From Mesorhizobium sp. M7A.T.Ca.US.000.02.2.1 (GTDB lineage Bacteria > Pseudomonadota > Alphaproteobacteria > Rhizobiales > Rhizobiaceae), in NCBI RefSeq assembly GCF_003996995.1, contig NZ_RZTT01000005.1, positions 1 through 42,179 on the forward strand: 42,179 nucleotides of DNA, in the 5' to 3' direction. The notes under the pieces were generated by a model. The model had not been told where the DNA came from, made no database searches, and saw nothing but the letters and a program-made list of their open reading frames with translations. Each line of letters opens with the position of its first letter. The stretch's first letter is position 1. The translations under genes and the position numbers were made by a program. This document shows, piece after piece, positions 17,677 through 26,559 of the stretch.

Positions 17677-18555
17677 ATGTCTACTTCAGCTCAGTTAGCG
17701 TTGCATGATGAGATATTCTCTGTCGCCAGCGTGGCACAGGGCGTGCCCGCTTGCACTGAAGCTGAGTGTCTGGCGTACGGCAATGGTGTTTGGGTTGAGG
17801 TCGAGGGAATAGGCGACTGTATCCGCCACTGGTCGTCCGGTTTGTCCAATCGGACCCCAATGGCAGTGTTCTACATACATGGCGATCGCTTGTGGTTTGG
17901 AGAACCTGCGGGGTACGAGGACAACAGCGTTGCGAGGCAGCAGACCTATGCGAATATGACAGCGTCTTCGCTCGGAATGCCGTTCGTCAAGATCGCCCGG
18001 CCGGGACTCTATGGGTCGTCGGGCAAACACAGTTTGGCTCGCCAGATGCGCGAGATGGAGCTCGTTGCGGGGGCTGTTCGACAGCTTATCGCACGCCATA
18101 ATATCAAGCGTTACGGATTTGCGGGACAGTCCGGCGGCGGTAGTGTAGCCAGTTATTTGCTGACGCAATTTCCGGACGTAGAATGTGTCGCATTTTCAGC
18201 CGCTTGCCTGTCCCTGGATGGGCTGCGCAGGGGTAGCCTGGAGCGCAGTGGGTACGATGGAGCGGATAATATCTATGACCCGGTTGCGCATCTGTCCAAG
18301 ATCGCGATGAATCCTCGCCGTCGCTTGTTTGTCATTGGTGATGAAAAGGATGAGTCAGCGCTATTTTTGAACCTGGAGGACTACTATCAGGCTGCGAAGG
18401 CGCTAGGCCACGATGTCACTCTCATCCGAACCGAAGCTCTCGGTAACAACCATGTCCTGGACGCCACAGGCCAGCACGCGGTGGCGTGGGCTTTGAAGGG
18501 ACTGTCCACGAAACAGATCGAAAAGAAAATCGCCAGCAAAGAAATCGTGGGTTAA
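17677..18555 (+). CDS. Alpha/beta-hydrolase fold protein
   Basis: A 292-residue hydrolase with a likely catalytic triad: S152 in the nucleophile elbow GFAGQSGGG, an acid at D222 or D225 (VIGDEKDE), and H259 (GNNHVLD). YIHGD (67-70) probably supports the oxyanion hole. No signal peptide is seen, so it should be cytoplasmic. It starts 27 bases after the reductase and is probably the last gene of the P450 operon. It may hydrolyse an ester or lactone before or after oxidation, but the substrate is unknown. Confidence 0.78.
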   Translation: MSTSAQLALHDEIFSVASVAQGVPACTEAECLAYGNGVWVEVEGIGDCIRHWSSGLSNRTPMAVFYIHGDRLWFGEPAGYEDNSVARQQTYANMTASSLGMPFVKIARPGLYGSSGKHSLARQMREMELVAGAVRQLIARHNIKRYGFAGQSGGGSVASYLLTQFPDVECVAFSAACLSLDGLRRGSLERSGYDGADNIYDPVAHLSKIAMNPRRRLFVIGDEKDESALFLNLEDYYQAAKALGHDVTLIRTEALGNNHVLDATGQHAVAWALKGLSTKQIEKKIASKEIVG

Positions 18556-18768
18556 ACGGTGGCTGGCTGAGACAAACGAGGAGATCTACCAAGTTGCTCA
18601 TATTTGCAATGTGAGTATGCCTGTTCCGTGCCCAGGCAGCTTTTGCAGAAACGCTGCCGGCAATTAGCTGATATCAGTTGATCAGGGACCCCAAGAGACA
18701 TCCGTGTTAGTCAGTCACATGACATGTCGAAGCGAACAAGCCAGTAGCCAAGATTAAGGATATAAATC
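18556..18768 (+). other. Gap between the P450 operon and the formaldehyde genes
   Basis: These 213 bases contain no gene. A perfect CTGATATCAG palindrome is at 18668-18677. The spacing suggests the formaldehyde genes have their own promoter, so co-expression with the P450 operon is not shown by layout alone. Confidence 0.4.
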
Positions 18769-19896
18769 ATGAAAACCCGCGCCGCTGTCGCTGTCGCCGC
18801 CGGAAAGCCGCTGGAGATCATGGAGGTCGACCTCGACGGCCCACGTGAGGGCGAGGTTCTGGTCGAGATCAAGGCGACAGGCATCTGCCACACCGACGAA
18901 TTCACGCTGTCGGGCGCCGATCCGGAAGGTCTGTTTCCGGCCATCCTCGGCCATGAGGGCGCCGGCGTCGTCGTCGATATCGGCAAGGGCGTCACCTCGC
19001 TCAAGAAGGGCGATCACGTCATCCCGCTCTACACGCCCGAATGCCGCCAGTGCCATTCCTGCCTGTCGCGAAAAACCAATCTGTGCACGGCCATCCGCGC
19101 CACCCAGGGCCAGGGCCTGATGCCCGATGGTTCATCGCGCTTCTCGATCGGCAAGGACAAGATCTTTCACTATATGGGCTGCTCGACCTTCTCCAACTTC
19201 ACCGTGTTGCCCGAGATCGCGCTGGCCAAGGTCAACCCCGACGCGCCCTTCGACAAGATCTGCTACATCGGCTGCGGCGTCACCACCGGCATCGGTGCTG
19301 TGATCAACACCGCCAAGGTCGAGATCGGCGCCACCGCCGTCGTCTTCGGCCTCGGCGGAATCGGCCTCAACGTGATCCAAGGCCTGAAACTTGCCGGCGC
19401 CGACATGATCATCGGCGTCGATTTGAACAACGACAAGCAGGAATGGGGCGAGCGGTTCGGCATGACGCATTTCGTCAATCCGAAGGAGATCGACGGCGAT
19501 GTCGTGCCCCACCTCGTCAACATGACCAAGCGTGGCGCCGACCAGATCGGCGGCGCCGACTACACATTCGACTGCACCGGCAGCACCAAGGTGATGCGCC
19601 AGGCGCTGGAAGCCTCGCATCGCGGCTGGGGCAAGTCGGTCGTCATCGGCGTCGCCGGTGCCGGCCAGGAGATCTCGACGCGGCCGTTCCAACTGGTCAC
19701 CGGCCGCACCTGGATGGGAACCGCCTTCGGCGGCGCGCGCGGCCGCACCGACGTGCCGAAGATCGTCGACTGGTACATGGCCGGCAAGATCGAGATCGAT
19801 CCGATGATCACCCACACGCTGAAGCTCGAGGACATCAACAGGGGTTTTGACCTCATGCATGAAGGCAAGTCGATCAGGAGTGTGGTGGTTTACTGA
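18769..19896 (+). CDS. frmA: S-(hydroxymethyl)glutathione dehydrogenase (class III alcohol dehydrogenase)
   Basis: A 375-residue zinc alcohol dehydrogenase that oxidises the formaldehyde-glutathione adduct to S-formylglutathione using NAD+. Zinc motifs are [25 protein letters not shown] and the structural-zinc loop [15 protein letters not shown]; the Rossmann site is [11 protein letters not shown], and [10 protein letters not shown] is class III-like. Length and motifs are normal. It is followed 70 bases later by a Gfa-like gene. The gene name adhC or flhA is used in other species. Its G/C-rich third positions resemble kbl and gfa more than the P450 genes, which suggests a separate origin. 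Confidence 0.94.
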   Translation: MKTRAAVAVAAGKPLEIMEVDLDGPREGEVLVEIKATGICHTDEFTLSGADPEGLFPAILGHEGAGVVVDIGKGVTSLKKGDHVIPLYTPECRQCHSCLSRKTNLCTAIRATQGQGLMPDGSSRFSIGKDKIFHYMGCSTFSNFTVLPEIALAKVNPDAPFDKICYIGCGVTTGIGAVINTAKVEIGATAVVFGLGGIGLNVIQGLKLAGADMIIGVDLNNDKQEWGERFGMTHFVNPKEIDGDVVPHLVNMTKRGADQIGGADYTFDCTGSTKVMRQALEASHRGWGKSVVIGVAGAGQEISTRPFQLVTGRTWMGTAFGGARGRTDVPKIVDWYMAGKIEIDPMITHTLKLEDINRGFDLMHEGKSIRSVVVY

Positions 19897-19966
19897 GGAG
19901 GAGAAAGCCGCCGGCTAACCAGCCAGCGGCCGAAAAATGCAGATGCTCAACACGGGAGGAGACAAA

Positions 19967-20536
19967 ATGCCGGAAAAACTGCATCCTAAAATCGACAATG
20001 GACTGCCACGGGAAAAGCCCGACTTTGCCGGCGGCACGCTGGTCTGCGCCTGCACCAGCAACCCGGTCAAGGTGAAGGTCAAGGGCCAGATCGCCCACAA
20101 CCATGCCTGCGGCTGCACCAAATGCTGGAAGCCGGAAGGCGCATTGTTCTCGGTCGTGGCGGTTGCCGCTACAAACGACGTGACCGTGACCGAAAACGGC
20201 GACAAGCTGAAGGTGGTCGATCCGGGCGCGCTGATCCTGCGCCATGCCTGCACGGGCTGCGGCGTCCACATGCACGGCCCGGTCGAGCGCGACCATCCGT
20301 TCAAGGGCCTGTCCTTCATCCATCCGGAACGCTTCCAGGAAGACGGCTGGTCGCCGCCGGGCTTCACCGCCTTTGTCTCGTCGATCATTGAATCCGGTGT
20401 CGATCCGAGCCGCATGGACGGCATAAGGTCACAGCTGAAGTCGATCGGGCTCGAACCTTATGATTGCCTCAATCCAGGACTGATGGACTATATCGCCACC
20501 TGGACGGCTAAGAAGTCTGGCGCACTGCGGGCCTGA
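19967..20536 (+). CDS. gfa: S-(hydroxymethyl)glutathione synthase (Gfa)
   Basis: The 189-residue zinc protein is full-length Gfa, proposed to speed the joining of formaldehyde and glutathione (some studies see it mainly as a glutathione carrier). Zinc-binding cysteines appear in [26 protein letters not shown] and [20 protein letters not shown] lies just before the ATG at 19967, which decides the start. Together with the preceding dehydrogenase it forms a formaldehyde-removal pair; S-formylglutathione hydrolase is not recognised here unless the upstream alpha/beta hydrolase does that job. Confidence 0.93.
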   Translation: MPEKLHPKIDNGLPREKPDFAGGTLVCACTSNPVKVKVKGQIAHNHACGCTKCWKPEGALFSVVAVAATNDVTVTENGDKLKVVDPGALILRHACTGCGVHMHGPVERDHPFKGLSFIHPERFQEDGWSPPGFTAFVSSIIESGVDPSRMDGIRSQLKSIGLEPYDCLNPGLMDYIATWTAKKSGALRA

Positions 20537-20539
20537 AAC

Positions 20540-20578
20540 GTTGCGATAGGGCCGGGTACTGTCCGGCCCTTGCGCAAC
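20540..20578 (+). terminator. Stem-loop after gfa
   Basis: AGGGCCGG and CCGGCCCT enclose a 7-base loop, and the outer GTTGCG and CGCAAC extend the stem. It begins 4 bases after the gfa stop. There is no T run after it, so strength is uncertain. Confidence 0.5.
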
Positions 20579-20755
20579 GCTGGAATTCACACACCGGGTG
20601 GAAAGAAGTATCATATGGGACTTTCTCCAGCCAAGAAAGCACGATGCAGGTCCGCAAAGAAAACGCAGACAAACACCTTCAGTACCCCGCCGCGCTCGAC
20701 GGGGCTACGATGCCTCTTATTTCGATGGTGCGCGGACGTTAGCTTCTTCTATTTA

Positions 20756-21982
20756 CTAAGGGGTCGGAAATGGTGCAATCGACCAGCCGATTAAGTCCAC
20801 AGCCTCCTGAAGTATCGCCTCGGTCTGCGCACGGGTGGCTGAAGCGGCGATGACACATCCGATCCAGTCTCCGAGATCGCCTTTCCTAACGATGGGCGTC
20901 TTGGGTTCAACATAAAACGTGACCTCGGCTACCCCCGGTATGGCAGCCGCCCGACTGTCGCCACTGATCCAATCGAGAGTGCCATCGCGATCAGGTATCA
21001 AAAAACGCGCGGCCGCAGTGCGCGAATGCATTCTGCGCAAATTCGATTCCTCGCCGATGACAAGCTTGATGTGCTCGGTGACGAGATCGAGCCCGTAAGT
21101 GAGCTGAACCAGTTGAGGACCGGGCACACCACCAAGACGCGGGTTAACTTCAATAACCACAGGGCCACGGTTCGTCCAACGGAATTCTATGCAGGTGGGT
21201 CCCCAACCAAGGCCGAGAGCGCGCAAACAGGTCAGGGAAAGTTCAACAATCCGCTCTTGCTCTTCATCAGTCAGTAGGGCCGGTAGGGTGTATTCACGAA
21301 AGACGAAGTACGGCTCGGGGCCGACCTCACCGCCGTAAATCCCGATGACCTCATCTCCCATTATCTCGGAGCAATAGTAGGGACCTTGCGCGAATTCTTC
21401 GACCAGGATCCTGGGTGAAAACCGCCATACGTGCTTCCCACCCAATAGATAAGTCGTATGTTCCTTTAACTCATCGACGTTTCGGCACAACCGGACCCCG
21501 CTGCTGGCGTTGCCTACCGCTGGCTTAAGAACCACCGGCAGGCCGATTTCGGCGGCGGCGCTTTTAACGTCCGCCGCATCCGCTGCCAAGCGATAAAGAG
21601 GGAGGGGAACGCCAGCCTCCGCAAGAAGCTGAAGTTGAATAAATTTGTCGGAGCACTGTTCAATCGATGCCGGGTTCGGTCCAGGTAGATCGAAATGCCG
21701 ACAGAGCCTGCCAGCTGTCGCATAGACCCATTCGCCGGGGTTCGGAAAGCCGGTAATGCCGGCAATGTCATAGTTCTCAGCCAGGCGGGAACATTCGCGG
21801 ATTAGCGCATCGAGATTGTCTGTATCCACACATATCGCCTCTATGCCTTCCGCCGCAAGATAGTCGTACCGAGTTGGATCAGATGACATAACAAATGGTA
21901 AAAGATCAAGATTCTTAGCCGCTTTGACGTATCGGGAACCATTACTTGAAGATTCAATGAAGATGAGCGCTCTTCTTGCCAC
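20756..21982 (-). CDS. ATP-grasp carboxylate-amine ligase, unknown substrate
   Basis: A 408-residue ATP-grasp enzyme, a fold that joins a carboxylate to an amine or thiol through an acyl phosphate. Visible sites are the nucleotide-binding lysine K153 in LPVVLKPAVGNASSGV, the ATP-lid area around ILVEEFAQGPYY (192-203), and the metal-binding residues E266 (CIEFRW) and E278/N280 (VIEVNPRLGG). The N-terminal part resembles the pre-ATP-grasp domain of the CarB/dipeptide ligase type. It starts at a GTG at 21982 with GGAGG 9 bases upstream. No partner gene lies beside it, as the other side is IS debris. It might make a dipeptide or amino-acid conjugate; the product cannot be read from the sequence. 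Confidence 0.85.
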   Translation of the reverse strand: MARRALIFIESSSNGSRYVKAAKNLDLLPFVMSSDPTRYDYLAAEGIEAICVDTDNLDALIRECSRLAENYDIAGITGFPNPGEWVYATAGRLCRHFDLPGPNPASIEQCSDKFIQLQLLAEAGVPLPLYRLAADAADVKSAAAEIGLPVVLKPAVGNASSGVRLCRNVDELKEHTTYLLGGKHVWRFSPRILVEEFAQGPYYCSEIMGDEVIGIYGGEVGPEPYFVFREYTLPALLTDEEQERIVELSLTCLRALGLGWGPTCIEFRWTNRGPVVIEVNPRLGGVPGPQLVQLTYGLDLVTEHIKLVIGEESNLRRMHSRTAAARFLIPDRDGTLDWISGDSRAAAIPGVAEVTFYVEPKTPIVRKGDLGDWIGCVIAASATRAQTEAILQEAVDLIGWSIAPFPTP

Positions 21983-22703
21983 TTGTTTCGACCTCCAATA
22001 TTTCGTGCTGTGCGGCTATCCTGGGATAATTCGGCGCAGCTCTTGGCCGTGCGGGCCTTGAACAATGCGGTGAACATACCCTTTTCAGTTCACCGCGGTC
22101 GCAAAAAGTCTGTAAATTAAGTTGAAGGATCTGTTGCAACCGATCGAAGGCGGCGATCGGCACGGTCTGGAGGGTGGCTCATGTGGCGGCGCATGATGTA
22201 ATTAGATCTGGTGGACAATCGACGCAGGGCTGAGTAGCGGAGATGCTGCGCTCGAAGCGGGAGTGTAGCAGGCTACTTCAAGATTGGCGGCTTTTTCGGC
22301 AGGGCAACAACCATCGGAATTGACCGGTCAACTTCCTCCTGGAGGCAAGATCGGTGCCGACATGGCGCAAATTCCCCGCCTTTTCAGCACCCTGATTTTT
22401 AATGCCGCAGATTATGCCCAATCATTCCGTCGAACGATACGCATGTTAATCCCCCGATGAGGTTGATAATTCTGAGTTAGAGATGTGGGATGGCGTGTTC
22501 CCCGGGGGGCGGACTGCATCCAGCAGATGGGCAGCCTCCGGCTGGCTAACGGTCCATCAAGACGCGTTTTTACCGTGATCTGCACGTACAGCCAGTATTG
22601 AGCCTAGAGCTATGGCGGAAACTGGGTGATAACGTTTTGAGGAGAGCGGCGTACGAGGCGGGTGATGAAGCCTGCCAGAACCTCTCGAGGAGAGCGATAC
22701 GCC
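21983..22703 (+). other. Region of unrecognised, probably decayed sequence
   Basis: No gene can be named. A plus-strand frame near 22290-22461 reads plausible protein (AQIPRLFSTLIFNAADYAQS) but matches nothing I recognise and has no clear start. On the minus strand a short frame begins at 22077 ahead of the ATP-grasp gene and overlaps it. The sequence near 22640-22703 leads into the IS256 remnant and probably holds part of its left flank. Confidence 0.4.
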
Positions 22704-23501
22704 ATGAACGAGACTATCAACATTGTTCTCCTTCGTCAGCCTGACGAGTTTGATGATCCACTGATCGATGTGCTTCGCACCGGGGCGCGCAAATTGCTGG
22801 CGCAGGCGATCGAGATCGAGGCCGAGACGTTTCTTGCCGAGATGCGGGATCTCAAGCTTGCCGATGGCCGTGACCGGATTGTCCGGCATGGTCACGGCCC
22901 GGAACGGAGCCATCCAGACGGGCATCGGGCCGGTGCCAGTCAGGCGGGTGAAGATCCGGGATCGCGGCGCGAATGGCAAGGTGATCGGGTCCGGTTCTCC
23001 TCATTGATTCTGCCGAAATGGGCGCGTCGGACGCGGAGTCTGGATGCGCTGCTTCCCGTTCTCTACCTGCGCGGCGTTTCGACAGGGGATTTCCAGGAAG
23101 CGCTGAGCGCGCTTATGGGCAAGGACGCGCGGAACCTTCACCCTCGGTGATCACTCGGCTGACGGCGGAGTGGAACGCCGACTACGAGCGTTGGCAAAAG
23201 CGCGATCTTTCGGCGCGGCGCTACGTCTATGTGTGGCGGACGGGGTTTACCTGCAGGCCGCATGGAAGACCAAGCCGAATGCATGCTGGTCCTGATCGGC
23301 GCCACGCCCGAGGGCAGGAAAGAACTCGTCGGTTTCCAGACCGGCGTTCGCGAGAGCGCGCAGAGCTGGCGCGAGTTGCTGGTCGACGTGAAGCGGCGTG
23401 GCCTGAAGATCGCGCCCGATATTGCCGTCGGCGATGGCGCGCTCGGTTTGTGGAGAGCGCTCGACGAGGCCGTCCGGGTCGGCAATCAGGCAGCAGCGTG
23501 A
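22704..23501 (+). pseudogene. IS256-family (Mutator-type) transposase, truncated and frameshifted
   Basis: The start reads MNETINIVLLRQPDEFDDPL and continues RTGARKLLAQAIEIEAETFL, as in IS256 transposases. Shifts near 22890, 23000, 23140 and 23250 break the frame. Later pieces are clear: LPVLYLRGVSTGDFQEALSA, SVITRLTAEWNADYERW, CMLVLIGATPEGRKELVGFQ and KIAPDIAVGDGALGLWRALD. The protein stops before the conserved C-terminal third, so the element is cut short by the next relic. Confidence 0.85.
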
Positions 23502-23694
23502 ACCCCGCAGATATCCAGAAGCGGCTAGAGCACTTCCGAGGAGGCGCGTCACACCGACTGCGTTACGCGGCCCATGCGCCGCCCATCGGCATCGGTCGAT
23601 ATCGGCTTCATGCCTTCCGAACTCGCAAGCGCTGGCGGAGCGCGTATGCAGCCGCAGGCTGCCCCGATAGGTTGCGACCTAGGACGTAGACTCA

Positions 23695-23965
23695 TTACCA
23701 CACAGCCAGATGCTTGATGTGAGCCCACCTCGCGAGCGACCGAGACTATGATCTCGATCCCCCCTTTTGCTGTCGCGCCCTGCTTATGGACGCGAACGAT
23801 GGAGGTGTCGATCATCTGCGCCCGGCCGTCATGCGCTTTAGCAATTTCGATCATGAGGCGGTCCCACACACCTGCTTTCCGCCATCGGACAAAGCCGTTG
23901 TAGGGCCGTATCGCTCGGGGAGGTCCCGCCAAGGCGCACCGGACCGCAGTACCCAGAACTTGTTC
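23695..23965 (-). pseudogene. IS5-family transposase fragment
   Basis: On the minus strand FWVLRSGAPWRDLPERYGP, then FVRWRKAGVWDRLM, then AQMIDTSIVRVHKQGATAKG match the N-terminal half of an IS5-family DDE transposase, with frame changes between the pieces. The aspartate of MIDTS would be the first DDE residue. Neither end of the element is seen. Confidence 0.8.
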
Positions 23966-24049
23966 GCTAAATCTCGGCTTTCTTCCAACCATTTACAGTT
24001 CCTGTAATTCAGAAACTGTCCCCTATCTATTTGCCTCAGTCGAGGGGTG

Positions 24050-24775
24050 CACTCCACTGCTGTCCGGGAATTAAAGGAACTCTTGTCCGGCTTGCGAAAT
24101 CCGCACTATCGCCGGCTGGAGGGGCTTGAAGCCGCTGCGACTCTGGCACAACTCTACGCAACGGCGCGGCTGTTCGTGAACTTCTTCCAGCCCTCCTTCA
24201 AGCTGGCGGGAAAAGAACGGGACGGCGCCCGCGTGCGCAAGCGCTATCACCCGGCGGCAACACCATGCCAGCGACTGCGGCACATCCACTCACGGCTGAA
24301 CCGGTTCGGGCCATGCTGGCGCAAACACAGGGGCGGCTGGATCCGGTAAAGCTGCTGCGAGAGATGCGATCGGCGCAGCAGCGCCTCGTCGACATTGCTG
24401 ATGGATCTTGCACGCCGGCGCTGGTGGTGAGCGATCTGGCGCTGGATCAGTTCCTGTCGGGCCTGCGGACGGCCTGGAACTGGGGGAAATCCGCCCAGCC
24501 GCAAGAGCCAAGCCGAAGCAAAAGCGGGGTCGTCGGCGACCGGATCCGCTGCTGAAGGTCACGGGCCGGCTGCGCGCGTGGTTCGACGAAGAGCCCTGGC
24601 GGACGAGCCGCGAATTACTGGTGCGCCTGCAGGAGGAGCAGCCGGGGCAATATCCTGATCAACTTCTGCGCACGCTGCAGCGCCGTTTGAAGATCTGGCG
24701 GAAGGAAAAGGCACACGCGATGGTGTTTGGGCCAATGCACGTCGAGCCGCCAATCGAGCCGATGGCGAATTGATC
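24050..24775 (+). pseudogene. Integrase-core transposase, C-terminal half, frameshifted (family uncertain)
   Basis: Frames joined in order give RRLEGLEAAATLAQLYATAR, LFVNFFQPSFKLAGKERDGA, KRYHPAATPCQRL, DPVKLLREMRSAQQRL and finally WFDEEPWRTSRELLVRLQEE with LLRTLQRRLKIWR. This is the tail of a large rve-core transposase widely seen in rhizobia, possibly of the ISNCY group. The catalytic core is missing. Frame changes lie near 24275 and 24470. The GTGAGGCAA repeats right after it may be its end. Confidence 0.6.
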
Positions 24776-24800
24776 CCAACCCGGCCCTGGGGAAATTATG

Positions 24801-24865
24801 GTGAGGCAACGGAAAATCGTTCGGGAACAATCCAGGGTGAGGCAATACGACCTCTCTCCCCAGAT
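24801..24865 (+). repeat. Direct GTGAGGCAA repeats at the end of the integrase-core relic
   Basis: GTGAGGCAA occurs at 24801 and again at 24837, 36 bases apart. The second copy opens a 29-base sequence (24837-24865) that returns in inverted orientation at 34417-34444 with two differences. Repeated short motifs at the tip are consistent with a transposon end. Confidence 0.5.
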
Positions 24866-25740
24866 TTTCGAAAAGCTTCCGCCGTGTCTGGTTGGTTTGG
24901 AGGCGTGCGGCGGTTCGCATTATTGGGCGCACCAGATTGCGGCGCTCGGTCACGACGTGCGTTTAATCCCGCCGATTGTGTGAAGCCTTTTGTGAAACGG
25001 GGCAAGACGGACGCCGCCGACGCCGAAGCGATCAGCGAAGCCGTCACCCGCAAGACCATGCGTTTCGTTCCGATCAAATCGGCTGATCAACAGGCGGCGG
25101 CCATGGTGCTGAGGACGCGCGCCCTTTTGATCCGCCAGCAAACTCAGGCGATCAACGCGCTTCGCGGGCATTTGTCGAAGTTGCCGCCCTCGGCACGGCT
25201 AAAGTGGCTGCGTTGATCGAGATCGTCCGCGACGAGGCGGACGTTTGCCTGCCAAAAGCCGCTCGTTTGGCTCTGGCTGAAATCGCCGGTCAGGTCGAGG
25301 CGCTGACGCGTCAAATCGACAAGCTCGAATGAGGGAGTCGGCGAGGCGAAGCGCGACGAGGACATGCGACGGCTGACCACAATTCCGGGCGTCGGAGCGA
25401 TCACCGCGGCTTCCGTCAAAGCGCTGATCCCGGATCCCGACGGGTTCAAATCCGGTCGTCACTTCGCCGCCTGGCTGGGATGACGCCAAAACCCCATTCG
25501 AGCGGCGGCAAGGAGCGGCTCGGCGGCATATCGAAATGGGCAACCCGACGCTCCGCTCGCTGCTTGTTTGTGGCGCGACGTCGGTCTTTGCGGCGTTAAG
25601 GGCAACGACAAAGCGCCGCGATGGCTCGTCGCCCTTTAAGCGCGGCAGCCTTTCAAGGTCATCGCGATCGCGCTCGCCAACAAGATGGCGAGGATTATCT
25701 GGGCGCTGCTCACCAAGGGCGGGACATATCGAAATGCTGG
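24866..25740 (+). pseudogene. IS110-family transposase, N-terminally truncated and frameshifted
   Basis: The pieces FEKLPPCLVGLEACGGSHYW, KRGKTDAADAEAISEAVTRK, RFVPIKSADQQAAAMVLRTR and INALRGHL are the DEDD-domain half of an IS110 transposase. RLTTIPGVGAITAASVKAL, GGISKMGNPTLRSLL-like sequence and NKMARIIWALLTKG are the C-terminal transposase_20 half. Stops or shifts occur near 24975, 25190, 25330, 25480 and 25640. The first about 50 residues are missing. Confidence 0.85.
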
Positions 25741-26559
25741 TGCGGCAAGCGGCGCACCACGCGCCTGAGCCGAACGACGACCAGGACGGATTGGCCGGCG
25801 CGACGCCGGACAGAGGCGAGGTGCAAAATTAGACGATGACCCACGGGCGAGGCGAGGCGAGAGAGGCCGGCGCGACAATGCGCTTACAGCGCGTCAGATT
25901 GATCAGCCCCTGGCATCGCGAATTTCATCGAGGCCAGCGGTCTTAGACCGCGCTGAAAGGTCGGACATATGACCGCACCTATCCCGCTGGATGACATGTC
26001 TGAAAAAGCGCTTGCCCGCGTGGCCGTTCCACATATGTCGCGCTATAAAATGGGCATGCGTTCGATGATGGCCGAAGTCCAAAGGTCTGCAAACCACCTG
26101 TCGTGGTTTCATTCCGCACTTATGAGTTCACGGCCTAGTCGTGTCCGCGATTTCTGAAACACGCACTTTGCTCGGGAGAGCCGTTCGAATGCAGAACGTT
26201 AGCATCAAATAGTAGCAAATTTTGGTCGATGCGTTTCAAGAAGCTGAGGCATTTGATCCATAAATATCCCGATGCAAGTTTAAGTTCTGGCGGGAGCGTG
26301 AATACTTGGGAGAAAAAGCAACCCGCGATGCAAAGTTCGCCGCCCTGGAGGGGATCGCTTGGCGGACCAGAGATCCACGAGTGCCTAGGTGGAGCTTTGG
26401 AATGAGCGGGCACAGCCGCCGCAAGCGTCGTTGCGCGGCTTTGAACCTCAATCTTGGCAGTCAAGAATCGTCGAAGTCCGGGTGTTCAGTTGACGCCTAG
26501 TGCGGCCGTATTCGCGACGACAAGACAAGGAGAACAATATTCTTAAGGGAGGGATGTAA
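25741..26559 (+). other. Mostly non-coding stretch upstream of the peptide-transport operon
   Basis: From 25741 to about 26157 the sequence appears to be further mobile-element debris. A short frame from 25969 reads MTAPIPLDDMSEKALARVAV but has no recognisable family. From about 26160 to 26559 I see no gene. The promoter of the following operon should be here; GGGAGGG precedes its first ATG. Confidence 0.45.

Noticed and set aside
19041..19850. Long plus-strand and minus-strand frames overlapping the formaldehyde dehydrogenase
   Set aside because: They are arginine- or alanine-rich shadows caused by high G+C; the dehydrogenase frame has all zinc motifs.
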